A stretch of DNA of 64,000 bases, taken from NCBI RefSeq assembly GCF_002556545.1, contig NZ_CP022685.1, positions 4,318,001 to 4,382,000 on the forward strand, given 5' to 3'. Shown here piece after piece: positions 33,081 through 40,988 of this stretch. Source of the stretch: Streptomyces formicae (lineage in GTDB: Bacteria; Actinomycetota; Actinomycetes; Streptomycetales; Streptomycetaceae). The translations under genes and the position numbers were made by a program. Under the pieces are notes generated by a model that saw nothing but the letters and a program-made list of their open reading frames with translations, searched no databases and was not told the origin of the DNA. Within the stretch, counting starts at the first letter, position 1; every line of letters begins with the position of its first letter.

Positions 33081-33725
33081 ATGGCCGACGAAAAGGACCT
33101 CCACGCCCGCTGGGCCGCCACCCTGCTCCGCACGACCGGGGACGGCGGCGCCCCCGACCCCGCCCCCTACGCGGAGCGCCTCCTCGCGCGCTGGGCGGAG
33201 CCGCAGCGCAGGTACCACACCACCGATCACCTGGCGGCGGTCCTCGACCACATCGACGTCCTGGAGGAGCACGCCGACGACCCCGAACTGGTCCGCCTCG
33301 CCGCCTGGTTCCACGACGCGGTGTACGCGCCGGACCGCTCGGAGAACGAGGAACGCTCCGCGCGCCTGGCCGAACGCGCGCTGACCGAGGCGGGCCTGAG
33401 CGACCGGGCGGTCGCCGAGGTGGCCCGCCTTGTGCGCCTCACCGTCACGCACGACCCCGCGGACGACGACCGCAACGGAGAGGCGCTGTGCGACGCCGAC
33501 CTGGCGGTCCTGGCGTCGCCCCCGGACACGTACGCGGCGTACGCGGCCGCCGTGCGCGAGGAGTACGCCTTCGTGCCCGACGAGGCGTTCCGCTCGGGCC
33601 GGGCCGAGGTCCTGCGCCAACTCCTGTCCCTCCCGCGGCTGTTCAGGACCCCCTACGGAACGGCCAACTGGGAGACACCTGCGCGCGAGAACCTCACCAC
33701 GGAGCTGGACCTGCTGGCCCCGTAA
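33081..33725 (+). CDS. HD-domain predicted metal-dependent phosphohydrolase
   Basis: A 214-residue cytoplasmic protein with HD-superfamily metal ligands: RRYHTTDHL (His46, His50), AAWFHDAVY (His78-Asp79) and the distal LCDADLAVL. The order and spacing resemble the small HD proteins annotated as N-methyl-D-aspartate receptor subunit-like predicted phosphohydrolases, whose substrate is unknown. TAGGG lies just upstream of the ATG. A palindromic CsoR-like box lies in the promoter. The next gene on the same strand follows after 42 bp. Confidence 0.85.
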   Translation: MADEKDLHARWAATLLRTTGDGGAPDPAPYAERLLARWAEPQRRYHTTDHLAAVLDHIDVLEEHADDPELVRLAAWFHDAVYAPDRSENEERSARLAERALTEAGLSDRAVAEVARLVRLTVTHDPADDDRNGEALCDADLAVLASPPDTYAAYAAAVREEYAFVPDEAFRSGRAEVLRQLLSLPRLFRTPYGTANWETPARENLTTELDLLAP

Positions 33726-33767
33726 ATCCGGGCGCCAAGCGCAGGGGGCCTCCCGTACTCTCTGCGC

Positions 33768-34844
33768 ATGCTGCTCATGGGTGGGGACAGGATCGACGAG
33801 GCCGTGGCGTACGCCGCGAAGACGCTGCGCACGGCGAAGGACCGTGACTGGAGCGGGTCGGCGGGTGGTCTCGACTGGGACTGCCTCGCGACGGCGGAGC
33901 ACATCGCGGGCTGTCTCGTCGGGTACGCCGGGCAGCTGACCGGCAGGTCCGCTTCCGGCTACGTCCCCTTCGACATCGCGTTCGACGAGGGCACGGACCC
34001 CGATGGCGCGATCCGGGTGATCGAGGCGTCCGGCGGCATCCTGTCGTCCGTGGTGCGGACCACGGCGCCCGGCGTACGGGCGTACCACCCCTACCCGCAC
34101 GGCAGCGCGGACGCGGCGGGCTTCGCGGCGATGGGCGTCGCCGAGGTCCTCCTCCACACGTACGACATCGCGCGGACGCTCGGCATCGACGCGGAGCCGC
34201 CCGCCGAGCTCTGCGAGGCGGTGCTCGCGCACCTCTTCCCGCACCTGCCGCCCGCGCCCGCCGGGCAGACCCACTGGGCGGCCCTGCTCTGGGCCACCGG
34301 GCGCGGCACGCTCCCCGGGCGCGACCCCGTCGGCCGCTGGCGCTGGCACAACACGCTCACGATCCCCGCGGGTCCCGTCACCCTGACCGAGGTCACGCCC
34401 GCCGCGGCGGCCGATCTCGCGTCGGGCGGCGCGGGCGGGTTCACCTGGATCGAGGGCGGTCCCTTCGACGGGACGCGCGTCGCCGCGGAGATGGTGACCA
34501 AGGCGTACGCGTCCGGGGTGCACCGGCCCGCGTGGGGCATGTACGCGCTCGTCCGCGCCGAGGACGGTCTCGCCGTCGGCGGCATGGGATTCCACGGGGC
34601 GCCGGACGAGGAGGGCTGTGTGGAGGTCGGTTACGACTTGGCGATCGCGGCACGCGGCCGGGGCTACGCCACGGAGGCGCTGCGCTCGCTGTCGCAGTGG
34701 GCCCTGGCCCGCCCGGAAGTAACGTCCCTGCTGGCCAGGACCGACCCCACGAACGCCCCTTCCCAATCGGTCCTGACCCGCAACGGCTGGACGCGCCTGC
34801 CGGACCGGGACTCCACCCACGCGTACGGTCTGCGCCGGGCTTGA
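33768..34844 (+). CDS. Fusion of a DinB/MDMPI-like domain and a GNAT acetyltransferase
   Basis: A 358-residue two-domain protein. Residues about 1-215 resemble the mycothiol-dependent isomerase/DinB bundle (WDCLATAEHIAGCLVGYAGQL; AAGFAAMGVAEVLLHTYDIA supplies the distal His). Residues about 220-358 are a RimJ-type GNAT N-acetyltransferase with VGYDLAIAARGRGYATEAL (the R-G-x-G-Y-A-T-E acetyl-CoA loop), LLARTDPTNAPSQSVLTRNG and a C-terminal GLRRA. The fusion is intact with no frameshift, and the domain joint is near residue 218. It could acetylate a thiol-conjugated or related small molecule; this is inference. It is downstream of the HD gene. Confidence 0.85.
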   Translation: MLLMGGDRIDEAVAYAAKTLRTAKDRDWSGSAGGLDWDCLATAEHIAGCLVGYAGQLTGRSASGYVPFDIAFDEGTDPDGAIRVIEASGGILSSVVRTTAPGVRAYHPYPHGSADAAGFAAMGVAEVLLHTYDIARTLGIDAEPPAELCEAVLAHLFPHLPPAPAGQTHWAALLWATGRGTLPGRDPVGRWRWHNTLTIPAGPVTLTEVTPAAAADLASGGAGGFTWIEGGPFDGTRVAAEMVTKAYASGVHRPAWGMYALVRAEDGLAVGGMGFHGAPDEEGCVEVGYDLAIAARGRGYATEALRSLSQWALARPEVTSLLARTDPTNAPSQSVLTRNGWTRLPDRDSTHAYGLRRA

Positions 34845-35251
34845 ACGGTTTCCCTCGGCGACGGGGCCCTGCCGGGTGGGTGGGGGAGGTGGGGGCATCT
34901 TCCCCACGTCCGGCGCGACGGCACACGGGGTTTTGCGCGGTTCCCTGCCGGGTGGGTGGGGGAGGCGGGGGCATCTTCACCACGTCCGGCGCGGCGGCAC
35001 ACGGGGGTTCGCGCAGTTCCCCGCGCCCCTAAAAACGGGCCGCAGTCGCCTAGACGGCCCGAGGGGACGTGGGGGTATGTGCGCACGGAGCACATCAGTG
35101 AACGAGGCAGGGAAGCAAGTCCGGTAGCGGTCATCTGGGACGGCGAGTACGCACATACCCCCGCGGCCCCGCCCCCACGACGAACCCAAGGCGACCCGCA
35201 CCCGTACCCGCACAGGGAATCGAACCCCCAGCCCCAACGTTCACACCAGAT
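34845..35251. repeat. Gene-free 400 bp with a 76-bp tandem duplication and a dispersed-repeat copy
   Basis: CCCTGCCGGGTGGGTGGGGG starts at 34867 and again at 34943. The 76-bp unit (through GGGCATCTTC, CCACGTCCGGCGCG and GGCACACGGG) is duplicated with about five substitutions. The second copy runs into the exact 20-mer GCGCAGTTCCCCGCGCCCCT (35011-35030) and CCTAAAAACGGGCC. The remaining ~220 bp hold the start region of the MFS gene; I see no Shine-Dalgarno site there. Confidence 0.85.
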
Positions 35252-36532
35252 ATGCCGAACTCCACCCAAGGCGCAGGCGCAAACGCAACCGCCCCCACCC
35301 GCATGCCCATAGCCGTCTACATGCTCGGCCTCGCCGTCTTCGCCCTCGGCACCAGTGAGTTCATGCTCTCCGGCCTCCTCCCCCCGATCGCCGACGACAT
35401 GAACGTCTCCATCCCCCGCGCGGGCCTCCTCATCTCCGCCTTCGCCATCGGCATGGTCATAGGCGCCCCCCTCCTCGCCGTAGCCACGCTCCGCCTCCCC
35501 CGCCGCACCACCCTCGTCACCCTCATCACCGTCTTCGGCCTCGGCCAGGTCGCGGGTGCCCTCGCCCCCACCTACGAAGTCCTCTTCGCGTCCCGCGTGA
35601 TCAGCGCGCTCGCCTGCGCGGGCTTCTGGGCGGTCGGCGCCGCCGTGGCCATCGCGATGGTGCCGTTCAACCAGCGCGCCCGCGCCATGGCCGTGATGAT
35701 CGGCGGCCTCTCCATCGCGAACGTCCTCGGCGTCCCCGCAGGCGCCTTCCTCGGTGAGCACTTCGGCTGGCGCTCCGCGTTCTGGGCGGTCGGCGCCGCC
35801 TCCGCGATCGCCCTCGTCGGCGTCCTGACGCTGATCCCCCGCATCCCCCTGCCCGAGGAGAAGCCGCAGCTCAGGAAGGAACTGTCCATCTACGGCGACC
35901 GCCAGGTCTGGCTGTCCGTCGCGATCACGGCCCTCGCCGCAGGCGGCGTCTTCTGCGCGTTCTCGTACCTCTCCCCGCTCCTGACCGACGTCGCGGGCCT
36001 GGAGAAGGGCTGGGTCCCCACGGTCCTCGGCCTGTTCGGCGCGGGCGCCCTCGTCGGCACGGCGATCGGCGGCCGCTTCGCGGACGCGCACCTCTTCGGG
36101 GTGCTGCTCAGCGGCATCGCCGCGTCCACGGTGTTCCTGGTCTCGCTGGCCCTGTTCGCCGCCACCCCGGCCGCCGCGATCACGCTGAGCTTCCTGCTCG
36201 GCGTCTCCGCGTTCTACACGGCCCCGGCGCTCAACGCCCGGATGTTCAACGTGGCGGGCGCCGCCCCGACGCTGGCGGGCGCGACCACGACGGCCGCGTT
36301 CAACCTCGGCAACACGGGCGGCCCGTGGCTCGGCGGCACGGTGATCGACCTGGACTTCGGCTACGCGGCGACCGCGTGGGCGGGCGCGGCGATGACGGCG
36401 GTGGCGATCGTGGCGGTGGCCCTCTCCCTCAGCCTGCACCGCAGGGCGCCGAGCCGCGTGGTCACGACGTCATCGGCAACGGAGCACACGCCCGCACCGA
36501 TCCCCACCGACGCCCCGGAACTGCGCCGCTAA
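35252..36532 (+). CDS. Cmx/CmrA-like MFS drug exporter
   Basis: A 12-TM MFS antiporter of 426 residues in the DHA1 group. TM1 is PIAVYMLGLAVFALGTSEFM, matching the start of Cmx/CmrA-family chloramphenicol efflux proteins. The loop motif is ATLRLPRRTTLV, and motif C-like GVPAGAFLGEHFGWRSAFW is in TM5. It ends with a polar Thr/Pro-rich tail. Drug specificity cannot be read from sequence, so actual chloramphenicol resistance is uncertain. No ribosome-binding site is seen ahead of ATG 35252; the transcript may be leaderless, or translation may start at a later Met. Its stop overlaps the convergent DUF4031 gene by 4 bp. Confidence 0.87.
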   Translation: MPNSTQGAGANATAPTRMPIAVYMLGLAVFALGTSEFMLSGLLPPIADDMNVSIPRAGLLISAFAIGMVIGAPLLAVATLRLPRRTTLVTLITVFGLGQVAGALAPTYEVLFASRVISALACAGFWAVGAAVAIAMVPFNQRARAMAVMIGGLSIANVLGVPAGAFLGEHFGWRSAFWAVGAASAIALVGVLTLIPRIPLPEEKPQLRKELSIYGDRQVWLSVAITALAAGGVFCAFSYLSPLLTDVAGLEKGWVPTVLGLFGAGALVGTAIGGRFADAHLFGVLLSGIAASTVFLVSLALFAATPAAAITLSFLLGVSAFYTAPALNARMFNVAGAAPTLAGATTTAAFNLGNTGGPWLGGTVIDLDFGYAATAWAGAAMTAVAIVAVALSLSLHRRAPSRVVTTSSATEHTPAPIPTDAPELRR

Positions 36533-36795
36533 GAAGCCTGCCCCTTCCGCCTCCGCAACCCCGCCCCCATGAGCCTCCGCACCAGCTCCTTCGACCCGAT
36601 CTCCACGGCCCCCGCCCGCACCGCGTCCCCGTACCGCTCGGCGGGCAGGTCGTAGTGATCGCGTTCGAACGCGCGCGGCGGGCACCCGATGCCCGCCGCG
36701 AAGGCGTGCAGTTCGTCGTACGAGACGTCGCTGACCAGGTGGGACCAGAGGCGGCCGTGGCCGGGCCAGACCGGCGGGTCTATGTAGACGGTCAT
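36529..36795 (-). CDS. DUF4031 family protein
   Basis: A small protein of 88 residues starting MTVYIDPPVWPGHGRLWSHL, a sequence characteristic of DUF4031. It continues VSDVSYDELHAFAAGIG and FERDHYDLPAERY, ending in a basic tail (RRLMGAGLRRRKGQAS). Conserved D, H, W and Y residues suggest an enzyme or ligand binder, but the role is unknown. Its start overlaps the stop of the next gene upstream (ATGA), so the two form a transcriptional unit. Confidence 0.87.
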   Translation of the reverse strand: MTVYIDPPVWPGHGRLWSHLVSDVSYDELHAFAAGIGCPPRAFERDHYDLPAERYGDAVRAGAVEIGSKELVRRLMGAGLRRRKGQAS

Positions 36796-37148
36796 GACAG
36801 GCCGCCCACCGGCGCGACGACGACGCCCGCCTTGGGGCAGACCCAGTGCGGGTCGGGGCCCAGCTCCGGTTCCACGTCGAGCGCGTGCGGATCGTCCGCG
36901 CCGCACACGGGGCACAGCGGCCACCGCCCGTACCGCTCAAGGAGGCCGTCCTGGACGTCCTGGGCGACGAGCCCCGCGACGTACTCCACGCCGTCGGGCC
37001 ACTGCTCGACCCACCAGCGCCGGTGCGCGACGGCCTCCTCGACGAGTGAGACGACCTCGGCCTCGGCGACCTCACGGGCGACGAGGTCGGCGAGGACAAG
37101 TGCGCGGGCGGCGTGCAACGCCTGCTCCAGGGGGTCGATCGCGTCCAT
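36792..37148 (-). CDS. Zinc-ribbon-like small protein coupled to DUF4031
   Basis: A protein of about 118 residues (MDAIDPLEQALHAARA). An N-terminal helix pair is followed by the aromatic WWVEQWPDGVEYVAGLVAQD and a partial zinc-ribbon-like region, PLCPVCGADDPHALD plus HWVCPKAG. This supplies three cysteines in Cys-x2-Cys...Cys spacing and a nearby His. Both in-frame starts (37148 and GTG 37172) lack a strong ribosome site, so the start is uncertain. I do not recognise a named family. Confidence 0.6.
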   Translation of the reverse strand: MDAIDPLEQALHAARALVLADLVAREVAEAEVVSLVEEAVAHRRWWVEQWPDGVEYVAGLVAQDVQDGLLERYGRWPLCPVCGADDPHALDVEPELGPDPHWVCPKAGVVVAPVGGLS

Positions 37149-37241
37149 GGGGCCATTGTCGCCCCACGGCACGTCGCACGGGCCCGCAGGCCACCGGGCC
37201 CCGGACCTCCGGGCCCTTGGACCCTTGACCGCACGACGGCC

Positions 37242-37256
37242 TGAAAATATCTTTCA
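37242..37256 (+). promoter_or_regulatory. Putative operator of the RpiR regulator (autoregulatory)
   Basis: TGAAAATATCTTTCA is an inverted repeat with 5-bp arms TGAAA/TTTCA, standing out as AT-rich in GC-rich DNA. It ends 3 nt before the regulator GTG, and a second AT-rich stretch (GGAAATTTTC) lies just inside the gene. The position predicts repression of a leaderless or near-leaderless transcript. RpiR/MurR-type regulators are known to bind such TGAAA-type palindromes. Confidence 0.6.
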
Positions 37257-37259
37257 AGT

Positions 37260-38180
37260 GTGACCAACAACGTGAAGGAAATTTTCGCGGGCACGGCGCC
37301 CCCCGCGCCCGCCGCCCTCGCGGCCAAGGTGCGCACGCTCGCGCCGTCGATGACCCGCTCCATGCAGCGCGTCGCCGAAGCCGTCGCGGGCGACCCCGCG
37401 GGATGCGCGGCGCTCACGGTCACCGGCCTCGCCGAGCTCACCGGCACCAGCGAGGCGACGGTGGTCCGCACCGCCCGCCTGCTCGGCTACCCCGGCTACC
37501 GGGACCTGCGCCTCGCGCTCGCCGGGCTCGCCGCCCAGCAGCAGTCGGGCAGGGCGCCCGCCGTCACCGCGGACATCGCCGTGGACGACCCGCTGCCCGA
37601 CGTCGTGGCGAAGCTCGCGTACGACGAGCAGCAGACGCTCGCCGACACCGCGGCCGGACTCGACACCGTGCAGCTCGGCGCCGCCGTCGCCGCGCTCGCC
37701 ACCGCGCGGCGCGTGGAGATCTACGGCGTCGCCGCCTCGGGGCTCGTCGCCCAGGACCTCGCGCAGAAGCTGCTCCGCATCGGGCACGTCGCGCACGCGC
37801 ACTCGGACCCGCACCTGGCCGTCACCAACGCGGTGACGCTGCGCGCCAAGGACGTGGCGATCGCGATCACGCACTCCGGTTCGACGGGCGACGTCATCGA
37901 GCCGCTGCGGGTCGCCTTCGAGCACGGGGCCACCACGATCGCGATCACCGGTCGCCCCGGCGCGGCCGTCTCGCAGTACGCCGATCACATACTGACCACG
38001 TCCACGGCGCGCGAGAGCGAGCTGAGGCCCGCCGCGATGTCGTCGAGGACCAGCCAACTCCTGGTCGTGGACTGCCTGTTCGTGGGGGTCGCGCAGCGGA
38101 CGTACGAAACGGCGGCACCCGCGCTCGCCGCGTCGTACGAGGCGCTCGCGCACCGTCACAGCCCGCGCGGCGGCCGCTGA
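37260..38180 (+). CDS. RpiR/MurR-family transcriptional regulator (HTH + SIS)
   Basis: A 306-residue regulator. The N-terminal HTH_6 domain (about 25-100) includes LTVTGLAELTGTSEATVVRT as the recognition helix region. The C-terminal SIS domain (about 140-270) includes VEIYGVAASGLVAQDLAQKL, AIAITHSGSTGDVIEPL and IAITGRPGAAVSQYAD and would bind a phosphosugar. Being directly upstream of murQ and a PTS permease, it is most likely a repressor answering to MurNAc-6-phosphate, by analogy with MurR. It starts at GTG 37260 immediately after the palindromic operator; GTG 37272 is an alternative. Confidence 0.9.
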   Translation: MTNNVKEIFAGTAPPAPAALAAKVRTLAPSMTRSMQRVAEAVAGDPAGCAALTVTGLAELTGTSEATVVRTARLLGYPGYRDLRLALAGLAAQQQSGRAPAVTADIAVDDPLPDVVAKLAYDEQQTLADTAAGLDTVQLGAAVAALATARRVEIYGVAASGLVAQDLAQKLLRIGHVAHAHSDPHLAVTNAVTLRAKDVAIAITHSGSTGDVIEPLRVAFEHGATTIAITGRPGAAVSQYADHILTTSTARESELRPAAMSSRTSQLLVVDCLFVGVAQRTYETAAPALAASYEALAHRHSPRGGR

Positions 38181-38240
38181 CCCCCGCGCCCCACCTCCCT
38201 CGCCCCCGCCCACCCGAGACACGGAAGAGCCGCAGAAGCC

Positions 38241-39227
38241 ATGACCTCCACCACCGACGCCACCCCCGCCCCGAACGGAAACTCCGGGCCCGGCGACAGC
38301 TACGGCGAGCTCCGCGCCCAGCTCGCCACCCTCACCACCGAGGCGTTCCGGCCCGAGCTCTCCGAGATCGACCGGCTGCCCACCGAGGAGATCGCGCGGA
38401 TCATGAACGGCGAGGACGCCACCGTCCCCGCCGCCGTCGCCGAGCAGTTGCCCGCGATCGCCGCCGCCATCGACGGCACGGCCGAGCGGATGGCGCGCGG
38501 CGGCAGGCTGATCTACGCGGGCGCGGGCACCGCGGGGCGGCTCGGGGTACTCGACGCCTCCGAGTGCCCGCCGACCTTCAACACCGACCCGAGCGAGGTC
38601 GTCGGCCTCATCGCGGGCGGCCCGAGCGCCATGGTCACGGCGGTCGAGGGCGCGGAGGACAGCAAGGAGCTGGCCGCCGATGACCTGGACGCGCTCGGCC
38701 TCACGGCGGACGACGTGGTCGTCGGCATCTCGGCGTCCGGCCGCACCCCGTACGCGATCGGCGCCGTCGAGCACGCCCGCGAGCGCTGCGGCGCCCTCAC
38801 CATCGGCCTGTCGTGCAACGCGGGCAGCGCGCTCGCGGCCGCCGCCGAGCACGGCATCGAGGTCGTCGTGGGCCCCGAGCTCCTCACCGGTTCCACGCGC
38901 CTGAAGGCGGGCACGGCCCAGAAGCTCGTCCTGAACATGCTGTCGACGATCACGATGATCCGGCTCGGCAAGACCTACGGAAACCTCATGGTGGACGTGC
39001 GCGCCTCGAACGAGAAGCTGCGCGCCCGCTCCCGCCGCATCGTCGCCCTCGCCACCGGAGCCGGGGACGACGAGATCGAGGCCGCGCTCGCCGCCACCGA
39101 CGGGGAGGTGAAGAACGCGATCCTCACCATCCTCGGCCGGGTCGAGGGCCCCCGGGCCGCCGAGCTGCTCGCCGCCTCCGACGGCCACCTCCGCGCGGCC
39201 CTCGACGCCGCCCCCCGCACCACCTGA
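38241..39227 (+). CDS. murQ: N-acetylmuramic acid 6-phosphate etherase
   Basis: MurQ cleaves the lactyl ether of MurNAc-6-phosphate to give GlcNAc-6-phosphate and D-lactate in cell-wall recycling. The 328-residue protein has the SIS fold with RLIYAGAGTAGRLGVLDA, the catalytic-Glu signature SECPPTFNTDPSEV, GIAAGG-like GLIAGGPSAM, VVGISASGRTPY and NPGSAL-like SCNAGSALA. It ends with a helical UBA-like region (EVKNAILTILGRVEGPRAAEL). It sits between the RpiR regulator and the PTS gene, 60 and 54 bp from each. Its product feeds NagA. Confidence 0.96.
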   Translation: MTSTTDATPAPNGNSGPGDSYGELRAQLATLTTEAFRPELSEIDRLPTEEIARIMNGEDATVPAAVAEQLPAIAAAIDGTAERMARGGRLIYAGAGTAGRLGVLDASECPPTFNTDPSEVVGLIAGGPSAMVTAVEGAEDSKELAADDLDALGLTADDVVVGISASGRTPYAIGAVEHARERCGALTIGLSCNAGSALAAAAEHGIEVVVGPELLTGSTRLKAGTAQKLVLNMLSTITMIRLGKTYGNLMVDVRASNEKLRARSRRIVALATGAGDDEIEAALAATDGEVKNAILTILGRVEGPRAAELLAASDGHLRAALDAAPRTT

Positions 39228-39281
39228 ACCAACCTCGCCCCGGTCCTTCTCGCCGGGCACCGCACAGCAAGGCACCGCACC

Positions 39282-40838
39282 ATGGCACCTGACAAGAACC
39301 GCGCCACCGCCGCCGCGATCCTCCCCCTCGTCGGCGGCGCCCAGAACGTCACGTCCGTAGCCCACTGCATGACCCGGCTCCGCCTGGGCCTCGCCGACCG
39401 CTCGCTGGTCCAGGACGAGGCGCTGAAGGCGCTGCCCGCCGTCATGGGCGTGGTCGAGGACGACACGTACCAGATCGTGCTCGGACCGGGCACGGTCGCC
39501 CGGGTCACCCCGGAGTTCGAGGCCATGGTGGCGGAGGGCAGGTCGGCCGAACCCACCGCGCCCGAGCCCGAGCCCGCACCCGCGCCCGCCGAACACACCC
39601 TCACAGCCGAGGAGTTGGCGGCACAGGGAGCGGCGATCAAGCAAGCCCGCAAGGCGAAGAACGCCACGCCCTTCAAGCTCTTCCTGCGCCGCATCGCGAA
39701 CATCTTCGTCCCCCTGATCCCGGCCCTGATCGGCTGCGGCATCATCGCGGGCATCAACGGCCTCCTGATCAACCTGGAGTGGCTGCCGGCCATCACCCCC
39801 GCCCTCGCCGCCATCGCCTCCGGATTCATGGCGCTGATCGCGGTGTTCGTCGGCTTCAACACGGCGAAGGAGTTCGGCGGTACGCCGATCCTGGGCGGCG
39901 CGGTGGCGGCGATCATCGTGTACGCGGGCGTAGCGAACATCGAGGCGTTCGGCCAGAAGCTCTCCCCCGGCCAGGGCGGCGTCCTCGGCGCGCTCGGCGC
40001 GGCGGTCCTCGCCACCTACATCGAGAAGTGGTGCAGGAAGTGGGTGCCGGAGGCGATCGACGTCCTGGTCACCCCCACCCTCACGGTCCTGATCTCGGGC
40101 CTGGTCACGATCTTCGGCCTGATGTTCCTTGCGGGCGAGGTGTCGACCGGGATCGGCACGGCGGCGAACTGGCTCCTGGACAACACGGGCGCGTTCGCGG
40201 GCCTGGTCCTCGGCGGCCTCTTCCTCCCCCTGGTGATGCTGGGCCTGCACCAGGCCCTGATCCCCATCCACACCACCCTCATCGAGCAGCAGGGCTTCAC
40301 GGTCCTGCTCCCCATCCTGGCGATGGCGGGCGCGGGTCAGGTCGGCTGCGCGATCGCGGTCTACAAGCGCCTCAAGCACAACACCTCGATCCGTACGACG
40401 ATCAAGTCGGCGCTCCCCGCAGGCTTCCTCGGCGTGGGCGAGCCGCTCATCTACGGCGTCTCGCTCCCCCTCGGCCGCCCCTTCATCACGGCGTGCGTGG
40501 GCGGCGCGGCGGGCGGCGCGTTCATCGGCTTCTTCTCGATGATCGGCGACAAGGTCGGCTCCACGGCGATCGGCCCCTCGGGCTGGGCCCTGTTCCCCCT
40601 GCTCGACGGCAACAAGGGCCTCGGCCTGACGATCGCGATCTACGGGGGCGGCCTGCTTGTCGGCTACCTGGTGGGCTTCTTCGCGACGTACTTCTTCGGC
40701 TTCAGCAAGGAGATGCTGGTGGAGCTGAACGTGGCGCCCGAGGGAGCGGGTGCGGGTGAGTCCCCGGCGGCTCGCGCGGACGGCACGGGCTCTCCGGCAC
40801 CGGCCCCGACTACGGCCCAGGAACCGGCGAAGGTCTAG
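39282..40838 (+). CDS. PTS EIIBC permease, probably for N-acetylmuramate
   Basis: A phosphotransferase-system membrane transporter of 518 residues in the glucose/sucrose/MurP branch. The N-terminal EIIB domain has the phosphorylated Cys29 in VTSVAHCMTRLRLGL. A Pro/Glu/Ala linker (about 90-115) leads to EIIC with about 10 spans, including the sugar-binding GFLGVGEPLIYGVSLPLGRP. No EIIA domain is fused, so it must borrow a separate EIIA such as Crr, as E. coli MurP does. Location after murQ and the MurR-like regulator suggests MurNAc uptake as MurNAc-6-P; GlcNAc or another sugar is possible. A strong hairpin ends the operon. Confidence 0.87.
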   Translation: MAPDKNRATAAAILPLVGGAQNVTSVAHCMTRLRLGLADRSLVQDEALKALPAVMGVVEDDTYQIVLGPGTVARVTPEFEAMVAEGRSAEPTAPEPEPAPAPAEHTLTAEELAAQGAAIKQARKAKNATPFKLFLRRIANIFVPLIPALIGCGIIAGINGLLINLEWLPAITPALAAIASGFMALIAVFVGFNTAKEFGGTPILGGAVAAIIVYAGVANIEAFGQKLSPGQGGVLGALGAAVLATYIEKWCRKWVPEAIDVLVTPTLTVLISGLVTIFGLMFLAGEVSTGIGTAANWLLDNTGAFAGLVLGGLFLPLVMLGLHQALIPIHTTLIEQQGFTVLLPILAMAGAGQVGCAIAVYKRLKHNTSIRTTIKSALPAGFLGVGEPLIYGVSLPLGRPFITACVGGAAGGAFIGFFSMIGDKVGSTAIGPSGWALFPLLDGNKGLGLTIAIYGGGLLVGYLVGFFATYFFGFSKEMLVELNVAPEGAGAGESPAARADGTGSPAPAPTTAQEPAKV

Positions 40839-40856
40839 GTACGCGCAGACTCTGAC

Positions 40857-40900
40857 GAGCCGTGGTGGATCTCCGACCAAGGGGAGACCCACCACGGCTC
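40857..40900 (+). terminator. Strong hairpin terminator after the PTS gene
   Basis: GAGCCGTGGTGGATCTCC pairs with GGAGACCCACCACGGCTC over 18 positions with one mismatch, around an 8-nt loop. It starts 19 bp after the PTS stop, marking the end of the regulator-murQ-PTS unit. Confidence 0.85.
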
Positions 40901-40951
40901 ACGCCTGTCGGCACCCCTTCGCCACCCGATCGAGCGAACGCAGTCCACAGG

Positions 40952-40981
40952 CCGTAATATGTCGTAGACGACATATTACGG
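40952..40981 (+). promoter_or_regulatory. 30-bp perfect palindromic operator of the HigBA-type locus
   Basis: The arms CCGTAATATGTCGT and ACGACATATTACGG are exact reverse complements around a 2-nt AG centre. It ends 7 bp before the toxin start codon. The antitoxin HTH protein is the expected ligand. The palindrome is conspicuously AT-rich, and TATTAC may double as the promoter -10 element. Confidence 0.8.
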
Positions 40982-40988
40982 TCGCCGC

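Noticed and set aside
35200..35230. tRNA T-arm-like sequence (GGTTCGATTCCC on the − strand) near the MFS start
   Set aside because: No matching acceptor, D-arm or anticodon arm could be folded around it, so it is not a tRNA and I have no support for an attachment site.
37254..40895. 1213-aa reverse-strand frame opposite the RpiR-murQ-PTS cluster
   Set aside because: The sense strand carries clear HTH/SIS, MurQ and EIIBC motifs; the antisense product is Arg/Asp/Gly-rich filler.
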